DNA of 64,000 nt from Ciona intestinalis (taxonomy: Eukaryota; Chordata; Ascidiacea; Phlebobranchia; Cionidae): NCBI RefSeq assembly GCF_000224145.3, contig NC_020179.2:1885612-1949611 (forward strand), in the 5' to 3' direction. Under the pieces are notes generated by a model, which had not been told where the DNA came from, searched no databases, and saw only the letters and a list, made by a program, of their open reading frames with translations. Positions 21,218-31,532 of this stretch are shown here, piece after piece. The translations under genes were made by a program, and so were the position numbers. The number at the start of each line of letters is the position of its first letter. Positions within the stretch are counted from its first letter, which is position 1.

Positions 21218-21257
21218 AGAGTCCGTATATAAACATGCTTATATACTGACTCTGATA
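21218..21257. repeat. Short imperfect hairpin with shared 18-mer
   Basis: cagagtccgtatataa is followed after a 6-bp loop by an imperfect reverse complement ending tgactctg. The 18-mer cagagtccgtatataaac also occurs reversed at about 30569-30586, so this is probably a small dispersed element. Confidence 0.5.
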
Positions 21258-21774
21258 ATACAACTTAATTAACCCCCTAAAAACTAAACTATTGTACAAT
21301 AGTTTAAAATTCACATGCCGATGTTCATGTAAAGTTGGGACCATACACGTCGCGTCGTGTCATGACAACTACATTTTAAAACTACGTTGTAGTAAATTTT
21401 ACTGCTTGTGAATTTTTTGAAGCGTTAAAATCTAACGAAACGAGAGGTTGGTTTTTATTCTGAGAACAACATTCAGTCGCATATTGAATCTTTAACAAAG
21501 TAAGTGTGTCCTTTTATATGTTTATTTCACTAATGCGTGTTGTATTTTATTATAAGCGATCGACGATACAAAAGTGTTATTTGAGTCAAATTGTGAGCGC
21601 AATTTCGTTTGTTATAAGGGTGTTGTAGTTTCTATAAATAAAGAATTCAGGGGAAAAAATTACAACTTTAAGTTTATATATGGTTTTTCCTTTACTGTTG
21701 AAAGAATGTAGACATATAGGAAATTAGTTATTTTAAGTTAAATTTGTTTAATTGGAATGTTTTAGCATTACAGG

Positions 21775-24700
21775 ATGGCTGAGAGCAATTTACAAAAAAT
21801 CACCTTCAAGAACACAACCAAAATGAGTTTAAATGCTCGGTGAGAATGCCAAATTTTCTGTTATACCAACTTTGCCATGTCTGAACCAAAACTGGTCATG
21901 AAAATATAAAGATTTAAACCCAGTTACAAAAATGCATGCACAAATTAAATCTGCAGTAAATAATGCAGAACATTGTGCTAATATGAGGCAATAATGAATA
22001 AAATTAATGCCTCGGAAAGTTATAAGACACATTATTGCGATCTCTAAGTAAAAATGTGTGATTTGCATCAATGTTTAACATCTTGGGCCCATTTCCTTTT
22101 GGAAAGTAAGAGGCTCTTTAGATTGTTTGCCATTGTTGCAGTGCTGCCCTGCTCATACATGGGCGTAAGTGGCAAATGAGTTTTAAGAGCAGGTTTTGGA
22201 TGGCTTCAGCTAACTGTTACATGGTATAATCAATTTAAATATCTTGCTGTAGAGCACTACAAAAATAGAAAATTTAAGATTACACACACTTCAAAGGTAC
22301 AACACATAAAATAACACATACCACCACACAAATAAAATCTCATAATTTGCATAGCTGTATATTTGCTACTACCTTTTACAATAGTTGCAATATCCTGTTA
22401 AACTTTCCCAACCCCTCTTTAATTATTTCTATGGGTTTTGTGATATGCCTAATCAATGATATAGCTTCCAGGACCACTTAAGTACAAATTAGTACCCAGT
22501 TTGTGTGCAAAAACACATTAGCTGCAGGACTTTAAACTATATTGCCCGGCATCATAGCTTGGTTGGTTAGCATGCCTACCTCTAACGCAGAGGTAATGGG
22601 TTTAAAGCTCTTCGCTGCTACCATTGTGGGTGTATGTGTCCTTAGGCAAGACACTTAACCTCAATTGCTCCAACCCAGTGGTCTCTAATAGGTTGTTCAA
22701 ATTATCAGCCACACTTAAGAAAAAAAGAAAAATTACCTCAAAAAATAATCACTTACAAAATAACATACTTGGTAATTCGTAAGCTGGCACGAGGTGTATG
22801 AAATAGAACGCTCTTGTTTAACGACTTTCATTTTCCGGCCATGTTTGGATTTATTCATTATCTACACCTTTTTAATAAATTGGACCATTGTCATAGCTTG
22901 GTTATGGGGACCAAAAAAACAAATTTTCCACATTTCACATAGCTGTATTTATAATTTACATATTAAACGGCCACATGAATTACATGTTAAGAAAAAATAA
23001 CACAAGAAATAAAAATGTGTCAAAAAATCATTAACAGTACGAGAACCATCCATTTAAACCCTGTGACAGAAACTTGTAAAGCACTGTGCATGGCACGACT
23101 GGTATAAGTGGTAATAACAAGAAAATCTCACTCATTCCGTCACCAAAGTTTCACAACCATCATGAAATCACGGCCGCCACCAACTGCGCAAACCGTGCGC
23201 GCTCAGACTTCTACTGATCGAATGGCCAGTGACAAGAACCGTCGTCTTGCACAGCAGATGGAAAGACGGCCCGCTGTGGAAGCTGCACTGGGTCATTCCA
23301 AACCCCAAACACCACAGGCATCAACCCCACCCAAGGTGATTTATGATACATTATCGTGTCTCGACCGGCAAAGAGTTTAGCGCTGCCTCCCCTAACCCAG
23401 AGGTAATGGGTTTAAGGCTCTTCGCTGCTACCATTATGAATGTATGTGTCCTTAATCAAAACACTTAACGGTTATTGCTTCAACCCACTGGTCCAAATTA
23501 CCAGCCACATAAAAATCCACCCCACCCCCTAAAAATGAATCACTTCCAAAGTAACGTACTTGGTAACTTGTAACCTAGTACGAGACTTCAAGGTGTATGA
23601 AACAGAACGCCTGTGTGTAACGACTGTCGTTTACTGGTCACACGAGGATAAAGTTAGTTATATTCGTTTATACAACAGCCAACAAAGCTTTGCTTAACTG
23701 AATAGATTTTTTCAACTTGAATTCCATTTAATTTATCTGTCCTTTATTTATTCAGCTATCGGTCAGAGAGCGTTTGGGACATGTTAGAGGAAGAGGTGGA
23801 TTGAATTCCTCTCAAAATGGAGGTATGATCTTAATTTTTATGAAATGTTAACTGTTTTACTTTATTTCTATTAGAAGTAAACTTATTATTAAATAGATTA
23901 ACATAAATGGCTTGTTTGACTGCAAGGTGTAGCGACCACCCTTTTTTTCCAATTAAAGGGCCTAAACACACTCAAATGTACATCGCTTTAATAGATAGAG
24001 TGTGTTTTTCTAATTCCAACGACACCTTACTTGTTTTAATCGGTTCTGTATAACCAAAGATATTCCAGCTCAAACACCGTGAAATTCATAAAACTGATTT
24101 GAAAGTTGCGTGGCGAAAAAATTGAGAAGTGTACTACCCACGTGACAAATCACGTCACAAAATTGTTGAAGCGTGGCCGCTCTCATTCAGAAACACTGAG
24201 AAAGGCGAGAGGCAGTGTTTTTAGCGAAAAACGAGAGAACAAAAAAAACGCAAAAAAGCACAAAAAAAACGCCGGTTTCGCTTTTACGAATGAATCAGTC
24301 ACGTGACTAGTACGTTCCTACGTCACAATCACGAAGCTCGTAGTAAAAAAAGGATAGCGCTAGAGATCACTGTTTGAGGACGAATATCTACGCCTATACT
24401 GGACCAATTTTAATAAGCAAAGTATTTTTGGAATCAATAAAACAGTCGCTTTATGAATTTACCATAAAAAATAAAAGTGACGTGGGGTGTTTAGGCCCTT
24501 TAATGTAAAATGTAAACATGTTTTTTACTAAGTGTGTTTTAACAACCGTTGTTTTGTCGCTATNNNNNNNNNNNNNNNNNNNNNNNNNNNNNNNNNNNNN
24601 NNNNNNNNNNNNNACTGTCACATATTGCTCCCTAGCGACACAGGCGTTTGTGCTGGCGAAAAATGACCAATTAGACTTTTGTTCTTTGGAAAAATTGCTA

Positions 24701-26034
24701 CAAGATTGTATTTTGATTTTTTTGATGACGTCATCAAATTTTGAATGACATCATCAGAAATCTTGTATTTATGTGTAATTAGGGTTTTTAGGTAAAAATT
24801 ACATTACAGGAATCTATTGCAAAGTTGATTCCTGGTTTGTTTACTACCGAACTAAAATGATTGTTTGAATTGGTGATGTCAAAGGGATCAAATACGTCAT
24901 TATAACCTGATGACGTCATTTTTTGAAAGTTTATTCTCGCTAAAATCCTAACAAAACTTGCCAAAAACGTATTAATATGAATTTAAAGGTAGAAACAATG
25001 TGTAGAAGCAAAATGAAGTTAGATAATATACACAAAAACATATTTTATGTAAAAATTGTTTCATAATACCTAAAAAACCAGTAGAAACAGCTGACATAGC
25101 TGTTTTTACGCAAAATCACATTTTTAACCGGTAAAATAGGCGGGGAAGCCTCACAGCAACATAGAGATCAAATAAAATCGCTTTTATTGGACAGAATGAC
25201 GTTAAAACCTTGATTTTTGGGCAGAATATGAACCATCTTCTTAAAAAATACTTAAAGGATTTTCTAATCAAGTTTGGTAAAAACTTTTAAATGCTATGAT
25301 GCCTTTTTCAAACGTTAAATTGGTAGATAATTCCTTCCTCTTTCAAATAAATTCAACTGTAAGAACTTTTACCAACTATAAAAAAAATTATAAACATTTT
25401 TGTGAACACCTCTTTCAAAATGCATATTTGCATTACTCGTCCCTAAGGAGTTAAACATTTATTTGAACAAAAACTGTAGCCTGGGTTAAATTTTAAATTT
25501 AAGCTCTGTATTTCCTTATACTATGTTATAGCTCTGGGCTATGACCCATGCTAACTGGAGTGACTGTTGTAAAAAGTGTGTTATCTATTATATAAATATG
25601 TGATACACTGCCAACGTTTTTCTGTAGACTTAATGTAATTATCTGTTTTTTAGGTTTTAGAAGTGCTACTACCAGCAGAGCAAGGGGGACTTTTAGTCGT
25701 GGTAGAGGTACTGAAAGCAGTTGTAGTTAACCTGTGTTTAAAAGTAAACTTGTATTTTATTACTTATTTCTTTTAAGGATCTGTCAGAGGAAGAGTACTG
25801 ACATCTCCGCTCAGTGGAAGAATTACCAAAAGTGTTCGCGGCAACTTTAGAGGGCGAGCTCGGGGTGCGTTTAGGGGCTCCCGGGGTCGTGGGGCTTCTG
25901 TGGGTCGAGGTGGGAAAATAATAAAAAAAGAAGTCTCCAAGGATGCTTTGGACAATGATCTGGACTCCTACATGTCAAAGACCAGGGGCTCGATGGATGC
26001 AGAGCTTGACGAGTATATGGCTAACCATATTTGA
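21775..26034 (+). CDS. CHTOP: CHTOP-like chromatin target of PRMT1, 5 exons
   Basis: Exons 21775-21839, 23149-23335, 23756-23822, 25654-25707 and 25778-26034 join in phase to 209 residues. CHTOP (FOP/SRAG) is a nuclear RG-rich protein that binds TREX mRNA-export factors and is methylated by PRMT1. The N-terminus ([22 protein letters not shown] then FTTIMK) matches the vertebrate MSLNERFTNMLK region; [14 protein letters not shown] matches [12 protein letters not shown]; and the C-terminus [13 protein letters not shown]...[10 protein letters not shown] matches the family C-terminal motif. The RG-repeat region (exons 3-5) is shorter than in vertebrates, and the whole protein is a little shorter than the roughly 248 residues of human CHTOP. 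An AG one base before the ATG suggests a spliced leader. AATAAA at 26221 follows the stop. Confidence 0.9.
22543..22852 (+). repeat. Family B SINE, full length with tRNA-like head
   Basis: The best forward copy: the head reads cttggttggttagcatgcc and gaggtaatgggtttaaagct. It lies in CHTOP intron 1. Confidence 0.75.
23366..23670 (+). repeat. Family B SINE, near full length
   Basis: Forward copy in CHTOP intron 2 starting about 30 bp after the exon 2 donor and ending at the gataaagttagttatattc tail. Confidence 0.75.
23900..24563 (+). repeat. Family A repeat split by a TTAA transposon
   Basis: The family A sequence stops at ccaattaa (23956) and resumes at ttaatgtaaaatgtaaacat (24500), interrupted by the 543-bp element at 23957-24499. 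It then runs into the assembly gap at 24564. The family A copy is therefore older than the insertion. Confidence 0.8.
23957..24499. mobile_element. MITE with TTAA target duplication (piggyBac-like)
   Basis: The element begins AGGGCCTAAACAC and ends GTGTTTAGGCCCT, a perfect 13-bp inverted repeat, between TTAA duplications at 23953-23956 and 24500-24503. TTAA is the target of piggyBac transposons. The interior is AT-rich with cacgtgac motifs and carries no transposase. It lies in CHTOP intron 3. Confidence 0.85.
24564..24613. other. Assembly gap in CHTOP intron 3
   Basis: Fifty Ns within the tail of the split family A repeat; probably a repeat-induced gap. Confidence 0.9.
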
Positions 26035-26559
26035 AGCAAATTTCTCCAAACTTTAGACACAGAATGAGTTTTATCGATTAACCAACTCTGTAGAATGCCC
26101 AAACGCGGCCTTGGTAACATGTTTATGGAACTGTTGTGCGTTTAAAAATCAACGTAGTTTAAGTGAACATTTTATATCTCGTACTGGATCACTTCATTAC
26201 CATTTATTGAAAGTATTGTAAATAAAACTTCCGTTTCTAAAAATGTGAAATTTATGAGCTTAAAAATGAAGTAAAAAGATATGGAAAACCTGTTTATTGA
26301 TAGCAGTCTATAACTACTTAAAACATAGTATGACTAAAATGAAAACTTGAACTTTATTAAGTAGCTTGCTCAAATATAATTGTTTTGGACTACCGTAATT
26401 ACATTGATGNNNNNNNNNNNNNNNNNNNNNNNNNNNNNNNNNNNNNNNNNNNNNNNNNNCGCAATTTCGTTTCAAGTTCGGAGTCTCTCACGACGTACTA
26501 ACATTGGGTTTTGATTCGGTAAGCGTTTGAAATTGTATTTTATTTGTTATACTGTTGGC
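26035..26559. other. CHTOP 3' UTR and HOIL-1 promoter with gap
   Basis: Holds the CHTOP 3' UTR with AATAAA at 26221-26226, a 50-N gap at 26410-26459, and about 100 bp of HOIL-1 leader. No other gene is seen. Confidence 0.6.
26221..26226 (+). terminator. CHTOP polyadenylation signal
   Basis: AATAAA 187 bp after the CHTOP stop. Confidence 0.65.
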
Positions 26560-28137
26560 ATGGACACGGAACAGCTGGAATTTAAAAAACTAAATGAACT
26601 GTTGATTAACTGTATAAAAAAACGTGAACGAATCGCGCAAGGAGACGTTGCTATTTTAAGAGAACTCGAAAAGAAAGAAGAAAAATTAAAACAGGTTATA
26701 TTAGAAAAACTAAAAACGTTAAAAGAAGTACAGCAAAAACCGTTAATCAAAGTAAAACTTTACTTTGAAGAGTACTGGGATAGAGCTGGCCCATATCGTT
26801 TTGAATGCTGTCCTGAATGGACTGTATGGACTGCCAAACGCAACATAAAAAAGGCATTTTCTGGTAGGAGGTACAGTATAGACAACATGTACTTGCTATC
26901 GGGTATGTCTATTGCTAAGGATCATGAAACATTACAGGACTGCGGGGTCTATACAACAAATGATGTTTTGTGTGTTTATATTCAGCCTCCCAAAATTAAT
27001 CCAAATACTCCGCTGGTTGATGTTGAGCCATTTGAGACCCTTGAAACTGACATTAAGCTCATAGGTTTAGAAGATATTCCAGCAGAGGTTGTCGAAAATG
27101 ATATAGAAGATGAAAATCCGATCTCTGTTGTTGAACCTGTATCAATACCATCACAGGGAAGTCTTGATATTGTTGGCGCCACTGCTGGTGGTAAACCCGG
27201 TCAAAATGAATGGATCTGCCGCCATTGCACATATTTCAATATAAACAGTCTCACCAAATGTTTAATTTGCCAACAGCCTAACCTTGAACAGACTTCTGCT
27301 CGAATGCCCACTAGAAGTATACTTCAAGAGAACAACGAAATAAAGATTGAAGCAAACAATGATAGGGAAAATATGAGGCTGCAGAATTACAATCAACACT
27401 TGTCTGCTACGAGCAGGCAAATCATTTTCAGCCAAGATGAAACCGAATGCATGATTTGCATGACCGATGCACCACCTGGAGAAACAGTTATTTTGCAAGA
27501 ATGCCTACATGCATTTTGCAAAGACTGCTTGGAGAACCATATCATGTTAAATAATAATGCTGATGTAAGATGTCCTTATATGGATAATGATTACCAATGT
27601 GAATCACAGATTCAAGAGCGAGAGATCAGAGCATTATTGATTCCTGATGAGTTTGAAAAGTATTTGTCTCGTAGTCTGTCTGCGGCAGAAATGCAAACTT
27701 CCAACAGTTTTCATTGCAAAACACCAAACTGTATTGGTTGGTGTGAGTGTGTGGATACTGTCAACACCTTCAAATGCCCTGTATGCAATGCAACGAACTG
27801 TTTAAATTGCAAAGCAATTCACGAAGGAAAAGATTGTCAGCAGTATCAAGATAGTTTAAAAACTCTGTCCGCTAATGATAAAAAAGCAAACAAGACAATG
27901 GAAATGCTTAAACGTTTAATCAAATCTCACAAAGCAATGCATTGTCCCAAATGCAATGTTGTAATACAAAAAAAGGATGGTTGTGATTGGGTTCAATGCT
28001 CAATGTGTAAACTTGAAATATGTTGGGTGACCAGGGGTCCAAGGTGGGGTGAAGGGGGCCATGGAGACACAAGTGGGGGCTGCAAATGTAAAGTTAATGG
28101 GGTAAAGTGTCACCCTACTTGTGTGAATTGCCATTGA
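26560..28137 (+). CDS. RBCK1: HOIL-1 (RBCK1) RBR ubiquitin ligase
   Basis: This intronless 525-residue protein matches HOIL-1, the RING-between-RING ligase of the LUBAC complex, which attaches ubiquitin to Ser/Thr and sugars and tunes linear ubiquitin signalling in the cytosol. Domains in order: an N-terminal helical region with coiled-coil character (1-60, the LUBAC-tethering side), a ubiquitin-like domain (about 62-142), an NZF finger (216-240, with TY in place of the usual TF), RING1 (297-340, CMIC...CLHAFC), IBR (about 375-430) and RING2 (462-525). The RING2 catalytic cysteine is Cys488 in LEICWVTRGP, and the family-specific tail GDTSGGCKCKVNG ends in the conserved terminal His525. The ATG at 26560 is used because upstream in-frame codons include no ATG. 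Human HOIL-1 has 510 residues. Confidence 0.95.
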   Translation: MDTEQLEFKKLNELLINCIKKRERIAQGDVAILRELEKKEEKLKQVILEKLKTLKEVQQKPLIKVKLYFEEYWDRAGPYRFECCPEWTVWTAKRNIKKAFSGRRYSIDNMYLLSGMSIAKDHETLQDCGVYTTNDVLCVYIQPPKINPNTPLVDVEPFETLETDIKLIGLEDIPAEVVENDIEDENPISVVEPVSIPSQGSLDIVGATAGGKPGQNEWICRHCTYFNINSLTKCLICQQPNLEQTSARMPTRSILQENNEIKIEANNDRENMRLQNYNQHLSATSRQIIFSQDETECMICMTDAPPGETVILQECLHAFCKDCLENHIMLNNNADVRCPYMDNDYQCESQIQEREIRALLIPDEFEKYLSRSLSAAEMQTSNSFHCKTPNCIGWCECVDTVNTFKCPVCNATNCLNCKAIHEGKDCQQYQDSLKTLSANDKKANKTMEMLKRLIKSHKAMHCPKCNVVIQKKDGCDWVQCSMCKLEICWVTRGPRWGEGGHGDTSGGCKCKVNGVKCHPTCVNCH

Positions 28138-28670
28138 TTTGTTTATGTATTTAACTTCTACTTTGTGATGAAGAAAAAGGTGGTAGCATTTCATGTTTAT
28201 GTTTCACCATATGTACTGTAATATTTCAATTTTTTCCTATTTAATTAAGCATTTTTTTAATATTTTATTAAAAAAAAATAATGATATTGATTAGTATTAT
28301 TCTATCAAGATATGTGAATTTAAAATGCCAGTCAATGTTTAAATATATATCATTATGTAAAATGAGATAAAGTTTCACATGTATTTTTCAAGTATGGTGA
28401 TTAAATTTGTTATTTGTATATAACATTGTCCACGGCCTACTAGAGATATCTCTAGTAGGCCGTGCATTGTCCTATAATCTAATAATCTATAGTTTTAAAC
28501 AAACATAATTGTTGTCATGTATTAATACACCTAACACACTTACAGTTATTTGTAACTTTGATATTATATTCTAGAATTTACTATTAAACCATTGTCTGTG
28601 TTTTTTATTTTAATATTTTATTTCATAGGGTTCATAGGTGCTTTAGGGTGTAGTAGCAAAAAACACAATA
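28138..28670. other. Spacer between HOIL-1 and SLC26A11
   Basis: An AT-rich 533-bp spacer with a 34-bp perfect palindrome at 28431-28464. A TTTCATAG acceptor-like site ends at 28628, about 40 bp before the SLC26A11 start. Confidence 0.5.
28431..28464. repeat. 34-bp perfect palindrome
   Basis: Each arm is CACGGCCTACTAGAGAT followed by its reverse complement with no loop. A related imperfect hairpin with agatatctctagta lies at about 40818-40860. Confidence 0.8.
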
Positions 28671-29879
28671 ATGAATTCTGCACCGAAAGCTAAAGATTCT
28701 CGACCAACTGAATCAACTCCACTTGTACAAGCTTCCCAGAAGTCTAGATCAACTTTCAGTGTAAAGGAATACACCAAAGACTGCTCGTCATGGTGTTTCT
28801 TCAGCACTATCTTTCCATGCGTCTTATGGATACCACAGTATAACTGGAAATGGCTGCAGTTAGATATAATTGCTGGCTTAGCTGTAGGCCTTACTGTTGT
28901 CCCTCAAGGACTTGCTTACGCTCAGATAGCAAATCTACCAATACAATATGGTTTGTATAGCTCTTTTATGGGTGGTTTCATTTACTGCATTTTTGGCACC
29001 AGCAAAGATGTAACTCTTGGCCCAACAGCAATTATGTCACTTCTTGTCCATACCTACGCACAAGGTGATACAGTACAAGCTGTGATGCTAACTTTCTTCT
29101 GTGGTTGCATACAGTTTATCATGGGTGCTTTTCGGCTTGGATTTGTAATGCGTTTTCTCTCATTACCGGTGGTCAGCGGTTTCACTTCAGCTGCTGCCAT
29201 TACCATTGGTTTTGGTCAAGTCAAACATATTCTTGGAGTCAAAACAACCTCCAACCTTTTTGTTGCACAAGCCATAGAGACATTTAAGAATATACCCAAG
29301 TCTAACCCTTGGGATATAGTAGTAGGGTTGGTCTGTATTCTTTTATTGCTTCTGCTAAGATATGGAAAACTGGACACATCATTGCCAGGTACAAAGGTAC
29401 AAAGATATGCTAGATATTTAATGTGGATTTTAAGCACAGGCCGAAATGCAATAATTGTAATTGCAGCTGCTGCCATTGCTTATGCAGTGCATACACAGGA
29501 CGTTACAAGTTGTAAAGTGACTGATTGTATCACCTTAACTGGAGACGTCAAAGAAGGCCTTCCACCATTTAAACCACCTGCATTTTCGGAGGTAAAGGGC
29601 AACAGTACCATCACAACTGGTAAATTGCTAGCCAACATCGGCAGTGGACTTGCAATTGTGCCTCTTATGGGCATTTTGGAAAGCATTGCTATAGGTAAAG
29701 CATTTGCTCGAAAAGAATCGTACACTTTGCATGTTAACCAAGAAATGATTGCGATTGGAATTGCCAATATTATCAGTTCATTTGTTTCTTCATACACTAT
29801 CACTGGTAGCTTTTCAAGAACGGCAATTAATGCTCAAAGTGGTGTTAAAACTCCAGCTGGGGGTATTTTTACAGGTGTA
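28671..29879 (+). CDS. SLC26A11: SLC26A11-like sulfate/anion transporter (truncated by gap)
   Basis: The first 403 residues are one uninterrupted exon; the rest falls into a 500-N gap. SLC26A11 is a multi-pass sodium-independent sulfate and chloride carrier of plasma, lysosomal or endomembranes. The sequence shows the SLC26 signature: DIIAGLAVGLTVVPQGLAYA, then IQYGLYSSFMGGFIY, GTSKDVTLGPTAIMSLLV, GFTSAAAITIGFGQVKHILG, and GSGLAIVPLMGILESIAIGK with TGSFSRTAINAQSG and TPAGGIFTGV. This agrees best with the SLC26A11 branch. The remaining membrane helices and the C-terminal STAS domain (about 200 residues) would fit in the gap. AATAAA at 30462 may be its polyadenylation signal. Upstream is a likely acceptor or trans-splice AG at 28627-28628. 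Confidence 0.9.
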
Positions 29880-30379
29880 NNNNNNNNNNNNNNNNNNNNN
29901 NNNNNNNNNNNNNNNNNNNNNNNNNNNNNNNNNNNNNNNNNNNNNNNNNNNNNNNNNNNNNNNNNNNNNNNNNNNNNNNNNNNNNNNNNNNNNNNNNNNN
30001 NNNNNNNNNNNNNNNNNNNNNNNNNNNNNNNNNNNNNNNNNNNNNNNNNNNNNNNNNNNNNNNNNNNNNNNNNNNNNNNNNNNNNNNNNNNNNNNNNNNN
30101 NNNNNNNNNNNNNNNNNNNNNNNNNNNNNNNNNNNNNNNNNNNNNNNNNNNNNNNNNNNNNNNNNNNNNNNNNNNNNNNNNNNNNNNNNNNNNNNNNNNN
30201 NNNNNNNNNNNNNNNNNNNNNNNNNNNNNNNNNNNNNNNNNNNNNNNNNNNNNNNNNNNNNNNNNNNNNNNNNNNNNNNNNNNNNNNNNNNNNNNNNNNN
30301 NNNNNNNNNNNNNNNNNNNNNNNNNNNNNNNNNNNNNNNNNNNNNNNNNNNNNNNNNNNNNNNNNNNNNNNNNNNNNNN
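29880..30379. other. 500-N assembly gap
   Basis: Removes the 3' third of SLC26A11. The round number suggests that the true size is not measured. Confidence 0.95.
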
Positions 30380-30461
30380 CAGATTATAGAAAATCAAATT
30401 TTTAAGTAGTTGTGTAGATTTATTAAATCTCAAAAGTGACTTGAAGTTTTTGAGTTCTATA

Positions 30462-30467
30462 AATAAA
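30462..30467 (+). terminator. Possible SLC26A11 polyadenylation signal
   Basis: AATAAA 82 bp after the gap, before the next candidate gene. Confidence 0.45.
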
Positions 30468-30561
30468 CTGCGACTAAGCAGAAAAAGATGTTTCAAAATT
30501 CCCGTTGCTAGGGTAAACAATCGGCAAAATTAGCCCCATTTGGTTGCCCTGTAAGATTTCT

Positions 30562-31532
30562 ATGGTGATGTTTATATACGGACTCTGGTTATTACTATTT
30601 GCTATACAAAATGCTTGGTGTTCCACTATAGCCATGTTAGCTGTTGTTGATTCTAAAGCTAAAAACACTATATTAGCAAACTGCTGTTGCAGTATGCAAC
30701 AAATGCAACAGCTAATCTGACACAGTATTTTTGACTTGCAGCATTTGATCGGTATATTCACATAACAAAATGTATTCAAACTTAAATTCTTATAAATTAA
30801 ACAAAAAATTAAAAATAACAAAAACCAACAGGTGCTATAGAGCTTGGCTTACGAGCTGAAGTTCAAGTTCACACTGAAAAAACTCATCGGATCAGTGAGG
30901 ATCTATACAGCCAGGGTAGAGATGACTATAGAAATATTTGGAAGGAGCTGTTTCTGTTTACAGGAAGTGATGTGGAAAACAACCTACTGTGCATGGTTAG
31001 TTTGTTAGTTTGTTTGTTTTTTCTTAAGTAATCTTACACTAAATCATTTGAATTGTAGTACTTTACCAACCAAACATTTCCTTTTTTTAGGAAAATGAAA
31101 TAAGAAAAAACTGTTTTTGTCTACATTGGCTTGCCGAAAAAGCAGGTTTGACTAAATTTTATTTATGTTATACATTTAGTATTTTCTCAAAATAACATTA
31201 CTGTTACATTTTGTTTTGAAGGGTACAACAATCATTTTGGAGTATATGGCTTTGAATCCATTACATCTGCGTTATATGGGTATACAGAACCAGTTTGTCT
31301 CTCTCCTATATTAATAACAGCTGGTTGCAATAGCAGTATGTTTGATTATGAGCTTGGCATCAAGTGTGAATACCATGAAGAAATAGAATGTACCTGTTGT
31401 ACCTTGCTAACAGTGAAGCGCTGTTGTTACTGGATGACAAATACCTTTTCAGGCATCTATAATGTTGACATTACAGAGTCACATTTACCAGTTAAATCAC
31501 AATCTTCATTTTCAGAGGTTTGCCTGGTATAA
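30562..31532 (+). CDS. Possible small cysteine-rich secreted protein, 4 exons
   Basis: Exons 30832-30995, 31091-31145 and 31222-31532 have clear GT-AG borders, agree in phase and end in TAA; I am fairly sure of these. A first exon at 30562-30691 supplies an ATG, a signal-peptide-like start (MVMFIYGLWLLLFAIQNAWC) and the correct phase, giving 219 residues. However, its donor (gtatgc) is weak, and an 18-mer inside it also occurs at 21218, so it may be wrong. The mature part has many cysteines, including CCC near the start, KNCFCLHW, and CTCC and KRCCYW near the end. I do not recognise the family. The protein shows no resemblance to a STAS domain, so it is not the end of SLC26A11. AATAAA lies at 31578. 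Confidence 0.5.

Larger units (their letters stand above)
20774..21774. other. Divergent promoter region
   Basis: This 1-kb region separates a minus-strand gene from CHTOP on the plus strand, so it should hold both promoters. It contains an NRF1-like site (20938-20949), an imperfect hairpin (21218-21257) and a gtttcgtt/cgaaacgag patch near 21430. The AG at 21772-21773, one base before the CHTOP ATG, points to a 5'-UTR intron or a trans-splice site. I see no family A, B or C repeat here. Confidence 0.45.

Noticed and set aside
22543-22640. A tRNA gene suggested by A-box and B-box-like motifs
   Set aside because: The same head occurs in many family B copies linked to a SINE body, and it does not fold into a clear cloverleaf by eye. 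It is a SINE head.
26527-26559. An 11-codon N-terminal extension of HOIL-1
   Set aside because: The frame is open, but the first codon is TTG. The ATG at 26560 gives a normal HOIL-1 start.
30832-31532. These exons as the C-terminal part of SLC26A11
   Set aside because: The encoded peptide is cysteine-rich and unlike the STAS domain expected there, and an AATAAA at 30462 lies between.
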